Shown piece after piece: positions 36,877 to 44,984 of a DNA stretch of 46,894 bases; positions within the stretch are counted from its first letter, which is position 1, and each line of letters begins with the position of its first letter. The DNA comes from RGIG8597 sp045133795. GTDB taxonomy: Bacteria; Spirochaetota; GWE2-31-10. The stretch spans positions 1 to 46,894 of the forward strand of contig JBGUUT010000010.1 in NCBI GenBank assembly GCA_045133795.1, in the 5' to 3' direction. A model generated the notes under the pieces. The model was not told the origin of the DNA. It was given only the letters and a program-made list of their open reading frames with translations, and ran no database searches. The position numbers and the translations under genes are program-made.

Positions 36877-36927
36877 ATAAAACTCCTTATATATTTTATC
36901 CCGAAATATTTCTGTATTATAAAAGAA

Positions 36928-37848
36928 TTATTCCGGTTTTATAGCCTTAATAATTAATATTCCATGTTGCATGTACGGCTTTGAAGTTTGCATTTCGACT
37001 TGCAAGCCGGCAACATTGAGCCAATTTATTAAATCCTCTTGCGAGAATCCCAACCACAAATCACCTTGTGTGTCTCGAAAATTTTCGTCATCATGTTCTT
37101 CCATATCAATCAAGAAAATCTTTCCGTTTTTTCTCAAAACTCTGGCGGCTTCATTGATTGCCTGTTGCGGAACCGGAACATGATGAAGAACCATATTTAT
37201 AAAGATTGCATCGATTGTATCATTTGCAAACGGTAATGATGTTACATCACTGTTGAAAAGTTCGTAATTCAGCGAAGCTTTTTTTGCAAGATGCTCAGCC
37301 ATTTGCAACATTTTTGCCGAGCGGTCTACTCCGATGACTTTATCACAAAACGGAGCAAGCACGGGAAGATTTCGACCGTTTCCGCAACCGATATCTAAAA
37401 TTGTATGATAATGCTCTTTTATTACATTTGCGATTTCTGCAGAACTGAAAATATTATCGAGAAATTGCATTAATTGCTTGTGTTCGTTCTCGTTGATGGA
37501 CGCAAAATATTTTTCAGCTTGCTCCTGACGTTTTTTCAGAATCATATCAATTTTCACATTATCATTTTCGATTTCTTCCGGAAGCCAGCTTTTATCAAAA
37601 TTCTCGATAATTTTTGCGAAATGTTCTCGGTAAAAAGCGGAAAGACGATAATAAATCCACATTCCTTCTTTTTTACTTTCGACTAAACAATTGTCAGACA
37701 AAATTTTTAAATGATGAGAAATGTTTGATTGGCGACTGCCGATTATAAACAAAATCTCATTCACCGTATAAGTTCCGCTGCGAAGTATTTGAATTATTCT
37801 GAAGCGAGTTTCATCGCCTAATGCTTTTAAAAGTTTTGTTATTTCCAT
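36928..37848 (-). CDS. ArsR-family regulator fused to a SAM-dependent methyltransferase domain
   Basis: A 306-residue two-domain protein. Residues 1-95 are an ArsR winged helix (LGDETRFRIIQIL, SRQSNISHHLKILSDNCLV). Residues about 140-300 are a class I methyltransferase fold with motif I ILDIGCGNGRNLPVL, an acidic VIGVDRS and LRKNGKIFLID. Because it heads an operon with ahcY, I infer that it senses SAM or SAH, as SahR-type ArsR proteins do. The fused domain may be the ligand sensor rather than an enzyme. A perfect palindrome at 37855-37874, just before the ATG, is a likely operator for its own transcript. No Shine-Dalgarno sequence is evident. Confidence 0.88.
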   Translation of the reverse strand: MEITKLLKALGDETRFRIIQILRSGTYTVNEILFIIGSRQSNISHHLKILSDNCLVESKKEGMWIYYRLSAFYREHFAKIIENFDKSWLPEEIENDNVKIDMILKKRQEQAEKYFASINENEHKQLMQFLDNIFSSAEIANVIKEHYHTILDIGCGNGRNLPVLAPFCDKVIGVDRSAKMLQMAEHLAKKASLNYELFNSDVTSLPFANDTIDAIFINMVLHHVPVPQQAINEAARVLRKNGKIFLIDMEEHDDENFRDTQGDLWLGFSQEDLINWLNVAGLQVEMQTSKPYMQHGILIIKAIKPE

Positions 37849-37854
37849 ATTACT

Positions 37855-37874
37855 ATATCAATAAATATTGATAT
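37855..37874. promoter_or_regulatory. Palindromic operator candidate for the ArsR-methyltransferase/ahcY operon
   Basis: ATATCAAT, a 4-base spacer AAAT, and ATTGATAT form a perfect 8-bp inverted repeat, centred 17 bases upstream of the regulator's ATG. Size and symmetry suit an ArsR dimer, and binding there would block the regulator and ahcY together. Confidence 0.6.
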
Positions 37875-37929
37875 ATCACTATACAAAATAATATTCAACC
37901 ATAAACAATGAAAAAATCTTCGCCGTTTT

Positions 37930-38259
37930 TTATTTATCCAAATGTTTATCCAAATAATTATTCAATTCTTTTTCTATTTTTATAGATAATCCGCAGATGA
38001 TTTTTTCGATGAAATCTTGCTTATCAAATGCGACAGTATTTGTTGGACAGCCTTCACTTCTGAAAAGTTGTTCCGGAGTAATGTTTAACGCTTTAGCAAG
38101 AGCATCTATTGTTTCCGGGGACGGAAATTTAGCTCGTGACTCTATCTCGGTAATGTATTTAGGATTGCAATCAATCAATTCTGCGAGCTTTTCTTGAGTT
38201 AAGTGATTTTGTTTTCTGTAATATTTTAAATTCGCCCTAAAAATTTCTCGTGTTGTCAT
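37930..38259 (-). CDS. XRE-family transcriptional regulator
   Basis: A 109-residue protein with a Cro/C1-type helix-turn-helix over residues 8-62 (LTQEKLAELIDCNPKYITEIE) and a short charged C-terminal tail, perhaps for dimerisation. It is divergent from the restriction-modification gene and separated by 136 bases with repeated ACGTCT boxes. This is the layout of controller proteins that delay restriction until methylation is complete. The link is by position; no ribosome site was evident. Confidence 0.8.
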   Translation of the reverse strand: MTTREIFRANLKYYRKQNHLTQEKLAELIDCNPKYITEIESRAKFPSPETIDALAKALNITPEQLFRSEGCPTNTVAFDKQDFIEKIICGLSIKIEKELNNYLDKHLDK

Positions 38260-38302
38260 TTTTATAATTTAAAAATTCATTGCCTGTTATGAAACAATCT
38301 AT

Positions 38303-38367
38303 AAGACGTTTAAAAATTCTAATTGTGAATTTTACGTCTTTAAGCTATATATAAAACGTCTAAAAGA
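38303..38367. promoter_or_regulatory. Three ACGTCT-type boxes between XRE regulator and type IIG gene
   Basis: AAGACGTTTAAAA (38303-38315), TTTTACGTCTTTA (38330-38342) and AAAACGTCTAAAAG (38353-38366) share an ACGTCT/AGACGT core, one inverted relative to the other two. They lie in the divergent promoter region and are candidate operators for the XRE protein. Confidence 0.5.
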
Positions 38368-38395
38368 TTACTTTTTTATTGATTGTGGAAAGAAA

Positions 38396-40795
38396 ATGAC
38401 ATTATTTGAACAATTACAGCAGGCGACATCGGAAGAGGATGTAAAAGACGCATATATAAAAACTTTGAAATTAAAAACTTACAATAAAAACATTGTAGAT
38501 ATTCAAACAAAAGAAATTTGGTTTGAAGCAAAGCAAGGTTATAAGCATTCCACCTATGAAATGTTTACGCAATTGGCATTTTATGTAAATTACGCACTTG
38601 AAGACGGAGAGTATATTCCTCCGTTTTTGTGTGTTATTGATTGTGTCAAAGGTGCATTAATGAAAACAGACGTTGTGCTTCCGTTGTTGCGTGACAAATC
38701 AATCAAGATAAAATGGGGGAAGTCTGCCAGTGATGTAACTGCGGACGCACAAGAAAAAGTCTCACAGTATATAGGAACTCATTTTGTCAGTTATAATATT
38801 CAACATAACGAAAAAGAATTTATAGAAGCGGTACATACTGCGATAGAAAAAGGCGAGATTATTCGAACTCAAATTACTCCCAACAATCTCAAAACCGTTT
38901 TTGATAAATGGATAATGTTGATTGGCAGAGAGATAAAAGGCGTAAAAGATGAAGACTATGCATTGCTTTTTTATGCTGATATTATGAGTGACGGAACATT
39001 GAGTACACATGAAAATCTTTCTGCCGAACTTTTGCACAAAGGGACAAAGCCGGCGTTTTTGCTCGGAGGAAAACTTTACGAGCTTGCCAGTGCGGAAGGA
39101 TACAGAAAATTTTGGGCAATTTATGACAGACCGCCAAAGGTAGAATATAGAAACTATTTATTAGAACGACGTGATAGTTTAATTCCGATAGAGGAAAGAA
39201 GTTTTAAAGGTGCGTACTATACGCCTTTGCATGTTGTAGACAAAGCTTATGAACTTTTAAACAGGACATTAGGAAGCGATTGGCAAAGAAATTATATTGT
39301 GTGGGATATGTGTTGCGGAGTAGGGAATCTTGAAGCAAAACATTCCAATCATCGAAATATTTACATGAGTACACTCGACCAAGCTGATGTAGATGTAATG
39401 AAAGCAGCTAAAACTTGTGTGGCTGCTCGGCGATTTCAATACGATTATTTAAATGATGACATCACAGATGACGGACAAATTGATTATTCACTTTCTGATA
39501 AAGTGCCTCAAAGTTTACGAAAAGCAATCAATGAAGCAAAAAAAGGAAATAAAAAGATTCTGGTTTTGATTAATCCACCGTATGCGGAAGCCGGAAGTGG
39601 GAATGCAAAAGGACAAGACGGAAAGAAAAATGTGTCTAAGTCTAAATGTGCCGACTTTTTAATGAACGATTACGGAAAGGCGACCAATGAACTTTTTACT
39701 CAATTTATTGCACGTATTTCAAAAGAACTTCCTAATGTTACATTGGCGATGTTTAGTACGTTAAAATATATTAATGCTCCGAATTTTGAAGATTTCCGCA
39801 AGCAATGGAATGCAAAATATCTTGACGGTTTTGTAGTTCATTCAAAAGCATTTGACGGCTTGAAAGGAGATTTTCCGATAGGCTTTTTGATATGGCAAAC
39901 AAATAATTTTGAAAATGCACAGAAAACACCTATTACTGAAATTTCATGTGAAGTACTGGATAAAAATGCGAATCCAATCGGAGAAAAGAAGTTTTATAAT
40001 TTGCCTGCTGAAACTTACTTAACTAAATGGATTAAACGACCAAAAGCAAACGGCGAAGACGTTGTTGCGTTAAAAAATGCCTTGACAGTTTCAGGTGTAG
40101 CTAAATGGTCAGATAATGCAATCGGTTCATTCTTGTGCGATTGTAACGATTTACAAAATGCCGGTATGGCAACTGCATTGTTTTCATCAACTTGCAAAAT
40201 CGGACACAAAGGAACGTGTTTTGTAACTCCAGAAAATTTGTGGCAAGTAGCGGTAGTTTTTACGGTTCGGCGTCTGGTGTCTCATTCTTGGCGTAATGAC
40301 AGAGACCAGTTTTTACAACCGACTGCGGAACTTTCGCAAGAGTTTAGAAATGATTGTCTTGTGTGGATGTTGTTTAACGGGAGTAATCTGACAGCTTCTG
40401 CCGATGGTTTGATTTATGATAATCACGAATACAGTATTACAAATCATTTTATTCCGTTTACTGAAACAGAAGTAAATGCATCGGAACGTTTTGAAAGTGA
40501 CTTTATGACAGAATACATGGCGGATAAAGTTTTCTCACAGGAAGCTTTGGCGGTACTGGATGAGGGAAGAAAGATTTATCAAGAATATTTTGCACATTCT
40601 TTTAATTATAAAATTCGTGAAGAATACAAACTAAACCGTTCGGATGTCGGCTGGTATCAAATTCGAATGGCATTAAAAGCATTGAACGAATCCGGCGAAT
40701 GTATCCCGGTGAGCTTTACGCCGTTTGAACAAGCGTATAAAAATCTCAGTGAAAAATTACTTCCGCAAGTGTGGGAATATGGCTTTTTAAAATAA
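38396..40795 (+). CDS. Type IIG-like restriction-modification enzyme
   Basis: A 799-residue single-chain enzyme predicted to methylate and probably cut DNA. The N-terminal part carries a PD-(D/E)xK-like pattern with Asp35, Glu44 and Lys46 (VDIQTKEIWFEAKQG). The methyltransferase core has motif I VWDMCCGVGNLE near 305 and the amino-methylating motif IV LINPPYAEA near 395, so it should make N6-methyladenine (N4-methylcytosine is less likely). Residues about 540-799 would contain target recognition. No separate specificity or methylase gene is present, which fits type IIG. The nuclease assignment is inference; a stand-alone methyltransferase cannot be excluded. Confidence 0.8.
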   Translation: MTLFEQLQQATSEEDVKDAYIKTLKLKTYNKNIVDIQTKEIWFEAKQGYKHSTYEMFTQLAFYVNYALEDGEYIPPFLCVIDCVKGALMKTDVVLPLLRDKSIKIKWGKSASDVTADAQEKVSQYIGTHFVSYNIQHNEKEFIEAVHTAIEKGEIIRTQITPNNLKTVFDKWIMLIGREIKGVKDEDYALLFYADIMSDGTLSTHENLSAELLHKGTKPAFLLGGKLYELASAEGYRKFWAIYDRPPKVEYRNYLLERRDSLIPIEERSFKGAYYTPLHVVDKAYELLNRTLGSDWQRNYIVWDMCCGVGNLEAKHSNHRNIYMSTLDQADVDVMKAAKTCVAARRFQYDYLNDDITDDGQIDYSLSDKVPQSLRKAINEAKKGNKKILVLINPPYAEAGSGNAKGQDGKKNVSKSKCADFLMNDYGKATNELFTQFIARISKELPNVTLAMFSTLKYINAPNFEDFRKQWNAKYLDGFVVHSKAFDGLKGDFPIGFLIWQTNNFENAQKTPITEISCEVLDKNANPIGEKKFYNLPAETYLTKWIKRPKANGEDVVALKNALTVSGVAKWSDNAIGSFLCDCNDLQNAGMATALFSSTCKIGHKGTCFVTPENLWQVAVVFTVRRLVSHSWRNDRDQFLQPTAELSQEFRNDCLVWMLFNGSNLTASADGLIYDNHEYSITNHFIPFTETEVNASERFESDFMTEYMADKVFSQEALAVLDEGRKIYQEYFAHSFNYKIREEYKLNRSDVGWYQIRMALKALNESGECIPVSFTPFEQAYKNLSEKLLPQVWEYGFLK

Positions 40796-41134
40796 AGTTT
40801 TCAAAATCCCCGTTTGCACGAAAATCATATACAAAATCGTTTCGCCGAATATGGAGATTAGCGGGTTGTTTTTCCAAAGGTGTATGATTGTCACAAATAG
40901 TAATGAGATAATTTCCGGCAATCCAAACGGTGCCGACGTCCACGAAGTGTCTTTTATACTGTAAATAACCAATATTACCATGACCATCGGCGGAATGTAT
41001 TGCTGGATAAAGTCGAGAATCTTCGGCGGTTTGCGACGACTGAAAAATAAAAACGGAAACACTCTCGTAAAAAAAGTGACTGCGGCTATTATAAAAATGG
41101 CGATAAATACACGAGATAATGGCATTGATGTCAT
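40787..41134 (-). CDS. azlD: AzlD-family branched-chain amino acid exporter subunit
   Basis: A 115-residue membrane protein with four hydrophobic segments and the family start TRVFPFLFFSRRK. It normally works with the larger AzlC subunit to export branched-chain amino acids. Here only the last 50 codons of azlC remain upstream, overlapping azlD by ATGA. The subunit is therefore orphaned in this window and may be inactive unless azlC exists elsewhere. Its 3' end overlaps the convergent type IIG gene by 9 bases. Confidence 0.8.
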   Translation of the reverse strand: MTSMPLSRVFIAIFIIAAVTFFTRVFPFLFFSRRKPPKILDFIQQYIPPMVMVILVIYSIKDTSWTSAPFGLPEIISLLFVTIIHLWKNNPLISIFGETILYMIFVQTGILKTLF

Positions 41135-41283
41135 GACGGTAACCTCTTGCGTAGTAGAATCAATGTTACAATGGAAATCAAAATAGAGAATATCAACATA
41201 TTTTCTTTACCGATAAAAATCAAAACCAACACACTTACAATTCCGGCAACAGCGAAAGGCAACTTCGAACGACATTGTTTCCA
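41131..41283 (-). pseudogene. azlC: Truncated azlC remnant
   Basis: On the minus strand, 50 codons in one frame match an AzlC C-terminus. They begin WKQCRSKLPFAVAGIV, contain two membrane-type stretches and end LRKRLPS. The frame ends in TGA that overlaps the azlD start as ATGA, the usual azlCD junction. A stop codon lies immediately before the first codon, and the 5' four-fifths of the gene is missing. The call is from the protein pattern and gene pairing. Confidence 0.75.
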
Positions 41284-41312
41284 TTAATTTTATTTACTGC
41301 CGAAACTTACCT

Positions 41313-42083
41313 TTACAAAGATAGAAACTTTTCTATGGTACTTTGTTCGACGACTTTTTTTCCCAACAGTGTTATTGCTTGTTTCGGACAATTGTTCAGG
41401 CAACGATAACACATTGTACAGCGATTATAATGTATGGCAATCTTATTAACAAATTTGATATTTGCAGTCGGACAAAGTTTTTCACATTTACCGCAAATAA
41501 TACATTTTTCGGGATTGATAGAAAGCTTGCCGGAATAATGTTTGGTGTTGTAGCCGAAATAAAGTCGTTGTCCGAGAAGTCCGGCAATTTGACATAAAAA
41601 TCCCAGTCCCTCTTTTGTCGGTTTTCCGGCGTTTAAGCATTTTACGGCGTGCTTAATTTTTGATTCTGCTTTTTTTATCAGCTTAACATTTTCGTTAAAA
41701 TGACGTTTTAAAAGTTTTTCATCGCAAATACTGTCCGGCATTTTCAAATGTAGACCGCCGATAATTTTTGCTCCGTATTTTTTCAAAAGTCGTCCTAATA
41801 TTCCGGCTCCGTCGCCGCTGAACAGCCCCATTGTGGCGATGATGAAAATCTTTTTGCCCTTCCACAGTTTTTTATTTTTGATAATAAAATCTTGCAGGAA
41901 TTTCGGAACAGAACTGAATTGAACCGGATAAGAAAAAATCAGCAATTCAGAGCTTTTTATTTTTTCGATTACTTTTTCGTCTTCTATAGAAAAAACGTTT
42001 GATTTCTCGGTTGTTGCAAGATTAATAAAATATTCCGCTGCGTATCGAGAATTCCCTGTTCCGCTGAAATAAATTCCTATCAT
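41313..42083 (-). CDS. EFR1-family flavodoxin-ferredoxin protein
   Basis: A 256-residue redox protein. A flavodoxin-like domain (FSGTGNSRYAAEYF near residues 6-19, FSYPVQFSSVP near 50) binds FMN. Two 4Fe-4S motifs follow (CIICGKCEKLCP near 194 and CTMCYRCLNNCP near 222). It should shuttle electrons in the cytoplasm; partners are unknown. It lies just before the azlC remnant and 82 bases after a second EFR1 gene on the same strand, so the pair may be one unit. Confidence 0.88.
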   Translation of the reverse strand: MIGIYFSGTGNSRYAAEYFINLATTEKSNVFSIEDEKVIEKIKSSELLIFSYPVQFSSVPKFLQDFIIKNKKLWKGKKIFIIATMGLFSGDGAGILGRLLKKYGAKIIGGLHLKMPDSICDEKLLKRHFNENVKLIKKAESKIKHAVKCLNAGKPTKEGLGFLCQIAGLLGQRLYFGYNTKHYSGKLSINPEKCIICGKCEKLCPTANIKFVNKIAIHYNRCTMCYRCLNNCPKQAITLLGKKVVEQSTIEKFLSL

Positions 42084-42165
42084 ATTTTATATCGATTCCT
42101 TTAATAATTTTGTCCCGATAAACTGTAGCCGATATCTGATAATTTATCAAAAGTTTTCGGAAATA

Positions 42166-43008
42166 TTATTTATTTGAACTTATTTCCTTTCTGTCAATCA
42201 TCAAATCTTTGGCAAGAACTGCCGGATGATGATAACGCTTTCGTTTTTCCGGGAGTCGCAATATTTTAGAAATGAAAGTTCCCAATTCTTTATATGCCTG
42301 CGGAGTTTTGAACTGAATTGCTTTAGTCGGACAATACGCAACGCAAGCATTACAACCGTGACAATGATGATTCCATTGCGGGCGTTTATCAGAAATAGAA
42401 ATGTTACGTGTCGGACAAACTTTTTCACATATTCCGCAACCTTTACATCTGTCGTCCGTATAAAAACCTTTGTCGTATTCATTTTCTACTTGTAAATATG
42501 GGCCCATCACCTTGTCAAAACGACTTCGTGTTAAAGGTGACATTTTCGGAAAATCTCGCAATTTCTTTTCGTTTATTTCTTTGCCGGTTTTTTGAATTTG
42601 CTTTTCCATATAAGGAATCATAATTTTTTCGGGCGGAAACGGCGGATATGCAATACATTGACTTGCAACACATCTGATGGCACGTCCGTAATTAAGGCGA
42701 GCTCCTTTTTCTTCAAGAAGCTTTTCTACGGTCTCAAAACTTTTTCCGAGTACGGCAATGTATGTAGTAACCATAAAAATATAAGCATTTGGATTAACGG
42801 TAAGTTGTTTTATAAACTCTTTAAATGTTCCCGGAATGTCCCATTCGTACACCGGACAAACGAAACCGATTACATCTGCATTTTCAGCAGAAACATCTTC
42901 GGTTTTACAACGAACAGATATTATTTCTGCACCGCCTATTGCTTCTGCAATTTTACTTGCCGTATATAGGCTGTTTCCTGTTCCGCTGAAATAATATATT
43001 TTCTTCAT
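42166..43008 (-). CDS. EFR1-family flavodoxin-ferredoxin protein (second copy)
   Basis: A 280-residue paralogue of the neighbouring EFR1 protein. It has FMN-site FSGTGNSLYTASKIA near residues 8-22, GFVCPVYEWDIPG near 48, and two iron-sulfur motifs CKGCGICEKVCP near 188 and CHGCNACVAYCP near 216. The two copies differ widely in the middle region, so this is not a recent duplication. Probable cytoplasmic electron carrier. Confidence 0.88.
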   Translation of the reverse strand: MKKIYYFSGTGNSLYTASKIAEAIGGAEIISVRCKTEDVSAENADVIGFVCPVYEWDIPGTFKEFIKQLTVNPNAYIFMVTTYIAVLGKSFETVEKLLEEKGARLNYGRAIRCVASQCIAYPPFPPEKIMIPYMEKQIQKTGKEINEKKLRDFPKMSPLTRSRFDKVMGPYLQVENEYDKGFYTDDRCKGCGICEKVCPTRNISISDKRPQWNHHCHGCNACVAYCPTKAIQFKTPQAYKELGTFISKILRLPEKRKRYHHPAVLAKDLMIDRKEISSNK

Positions 43009-43063
43009 ATTGATTCCCTTTTTTGTTGTTTTTTGAAATGATAATTTACACGCTATATTTAAA

Positions 43064-43312
43064 TCATTTCTTCATTTTAGCCGTGATAATAGTATAGCTG
43101 TGTGCATTAACTGTTATTATACAAGTATCTATGTCGATATACCAATTTTTTCCGGTTCTTGTAATAACGGCGTTATCTGAATTAATTTTATTTCTACACC
43201 ATTCGACAACATTTTCAGTGTCTAATGACAGATTTCGTTTTATTCTGACGACACCCAATTCCGTAGTATGTAATTTATCTAAATTTTCTAATAGCTCATT
43301 TTGCGTATTCAT
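43064..43312 (-). CDS. DUF3781 protein
   Basis: An 82-residue protein with the family core LHTTELGVVRIKRNLSL, WCRNKI, the segment TGKNWYIDID and IITVNAHSYTIITA. Function unknown. The ATG at 43312 has GAGG 9 bases upstream. The ATG at 43327, which overlaps the DUF3795 stop as ATGA, is an alternative and would indicate coupling. It is the last gene of that pair. Confidence 0.82.
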   Translation of the reverse strand: MNTQNELLENLDKLHTTELGVVRIKRNLSLDTENVVEWCRNKINSDNAVITRTGKNWYIDIDTCIITVNAHSYTIITAKMKK

Positions 43313-43323
43313 TATATAGAACC

Positions 43324-44343
43324 TCATTTCTTTAGATTTTCTTCTTTTTCAAAAAATGCTTTGCGTAGTTTTTCGTATTCTTCAATCGTGCAAACTTCTT
43401 TGCATTTTACTTGATGTTCTTTAGAACGAATCAGCATTGCATTTATTTTTTCGCAGGGAAAGTTATCGCATTGATTACATTTTTTTACACCGTGATTTTT
43501 GGTACATTCGACTAATCCGTATGTACATTTTTTGTGCGAAGAACAGCCGTTACAAACGATTTCGTCAGGGGAAACGATTTTATCTCGAAAGCCGACTTTG
43601 TACCATAATTCTGCAACAGTTTTCTGTTCTTCGGTCGTGCGGGCGTTGTAGCGTGGACATTCGGTACAGTTGTCGCCGCAGAGGGTGATTTTTTGTGTCG
43701 CATTTGAAATCCTTTTACAGGCTTCAATGTGCATAATCCAATGGCGAGAAAATGGCATTTGCAGTAAACCGCGAATATCTTTGCCACACCAGTAATCGAT
43801 AAGCCAAATAGAAGATTCATCTGTACTTACAACATTTAGTTTTTCAAGGGCGGATTTTTTCTCGCTGGATATTTTTGTTTTTAATGATTTGCTCGTTAAC
43901 TCTAAAATCATTTTATCGGAAACAAGTTTTACTTCTTTTGCGTAAGAAAAAAGTTCTTGAATATTCAGGGCTTTTGAAAAATCTATCATTTGCTGATTTG
44001 AAAGTTCGTTTCCGGTTGTAATAATCGAAGAATTCATACGTTTTTCAAAACCTCTGGTAAAAAAAATCTGCGGAACATCTTTGATTAAAGAATTGCAAAC
44101 AATATCTTCTATTCTAAAAAGATGAAAAATTGACCACGCAATAGTGGCGTTGTCGTTACCTTTGGATTTCGGAAAAGGCAAAAGAGAAAAATCTTCAGTG
44201 TTTAATTGTGAAAAAAACGATTCTACTATTTTGAACAATTCATTACGGAGTAAAAGCAAAGAGTTGATTCCGTCAAAGAAAGTTTTTTTTCTTTTGAATT
44301 CGTTTTGCATTTTTTTGTTTAATTCTGACCAAGTTTTATTCAT
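43324..44343 (-). CDS. DinB-like / DUF3795 two-domain protein
   Basis: A 339-residue protein. Residues 1-220 form a helical bundle like DinB proteins (ATIAWSIFHLFRIEDIV near 65, FSRHWIMHIEACKRI near 210). The C-terminal 110 residues are a cysteine-rich DUF3795-type module (CGDNCTECPRY, VCNGCSSHKKC, CNQCDNFPC) that probably binds metal. AGGA lies 6 bases before the ATG at 44343. That ATG overlaps the stop of an acetyltransferase remnant as ATGA. Function unknown. Confidence 0.75.
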   Translation of the reverse strand: MNKTWSELNKKMQNEFKRKKTFFDGINSLLLLRNELFKIVESFFSQLNTEDFSLLPFPKSKGNDNATIAWSIFHLFRIEDIVCNSLIKDVPQIFFTRGFEKRMNSSIITTGNELSNQQMIDFSKALNIQELFSYAKEVKLVSDKMILELTSKSLKTKISSEKKSALEKLNVVSTDESSIWLIDYWCGKDIRGLLQMPFSRHWIMHIEACKRISNATQKITLCGDNCTECPRYNARTTEEQKTVAELWYKVGFRDKIVSPDEIVCNGCSSHKKCTYGLVECTKNHGVKKCNQCDNFPCEKINAMLIRSKEHQVKCKEVCTIEEYEKLRKAFFEKEENLKK

Positions 44344-44471
44344 GTGTTCCTCGCAAAGTCGCAGCAATCTTTGTAGCCTATTTTTTTGTAAAAATGCAGT
44401 ACATTTTCGTAGATTTGAGTTGATGTCAAAAATATTTCGAAATCTTGAGCTTTTATTTTATTTCCCAAAGA
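44340..44471 (-). pseudogene. Tail of a GNAT-type acetyltransferase
   Basis: A 43-codon minus-strand frame ends KDCCDFARNT and contains STQIYENVLHFYKKIGY. That segment matches the last helix-strand of GNAT acetyltransferases (N..A..FY.K.GY). A stop at 44472-44474 precedes it and there is no start codon, so this is a 3' remnant only. Its TGA overlaps the next ATG. Confidence 0.55.
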
Positions 44472-44564
44472 TTACGGAGATTAATCGGTTAGAAGAATTT
44501 TATTGACAACAGTCTAGCGGTAAATTACAACATAAAAAACGTTAAGGTTAGGTAGGAGGACTAA

Positions 44565-44894
44565 ATGACTAAAAACAGATTTTTCTTAATTTCTATGATT
44601 GCAGTTTGTGTTGCATTGTTTTTGTTACGTTTCACAGGAATAACAGCACATATAATTGTTTCTGTGATTGGATTAGCGATTATGATTCCGATTTCTATTA
44701 AAACTTTTCCAACATGGAAACTACCGGCACTTGAAATCATTATGCGTATTATGTATTTTCTGACAATTATTTCCGGCGGAATTTTGATGAAGGTTCATAA
44801 TGTTGTTGCATTAAGCGTAGGTCATAAAATTACGGCAGTGTTGTTTGTGATTTTGCTTTTGGTGTTATATATTCCTAAGTGGAATAAAGATTAG
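44565..44894 (+). CDS. Small membrane protein, four predicted segments
   Basis: A 109-residue hydrophobic protein with segments at about 5-22, 27-45, 58-75 and 84-103. TAGGAGGA lies just before the ATG. I do not recognise a family. It is a single-gene unit with its own terminator, transcribed against its neighbours. Confidence 0.65.
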   Translation: MTKNRFFLISMIAVCVALFLLRFTGITAHIIVSVIGLAIMIPISIKTFPTWKLPALEIIMRIMYFLTIISGGILMKVHNVVALSVGHKITAVLFVILLLVLYIPKWNKD

Positions 44895-44918
44895 GCATAA
44901 AAAGATTTAAAACTTCAG

Positions 44919-44960
44919 ATGAGGGAGTGGAATTTATTTTCATTCCCTCATGTTTTTTTA
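44919..44960 (+). terminator. Terminator after the small membrane protein gene
   Basis: ATGAGGGA pairs with TCCCTCAT (44919-44926 with about 44944-44951), with further pairing inside the stem, and a run of seven T follows. Confidence 0.8.
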
Positions 44961-44984
44961 TTTAATTCCTCTGTTTCCAAACTA

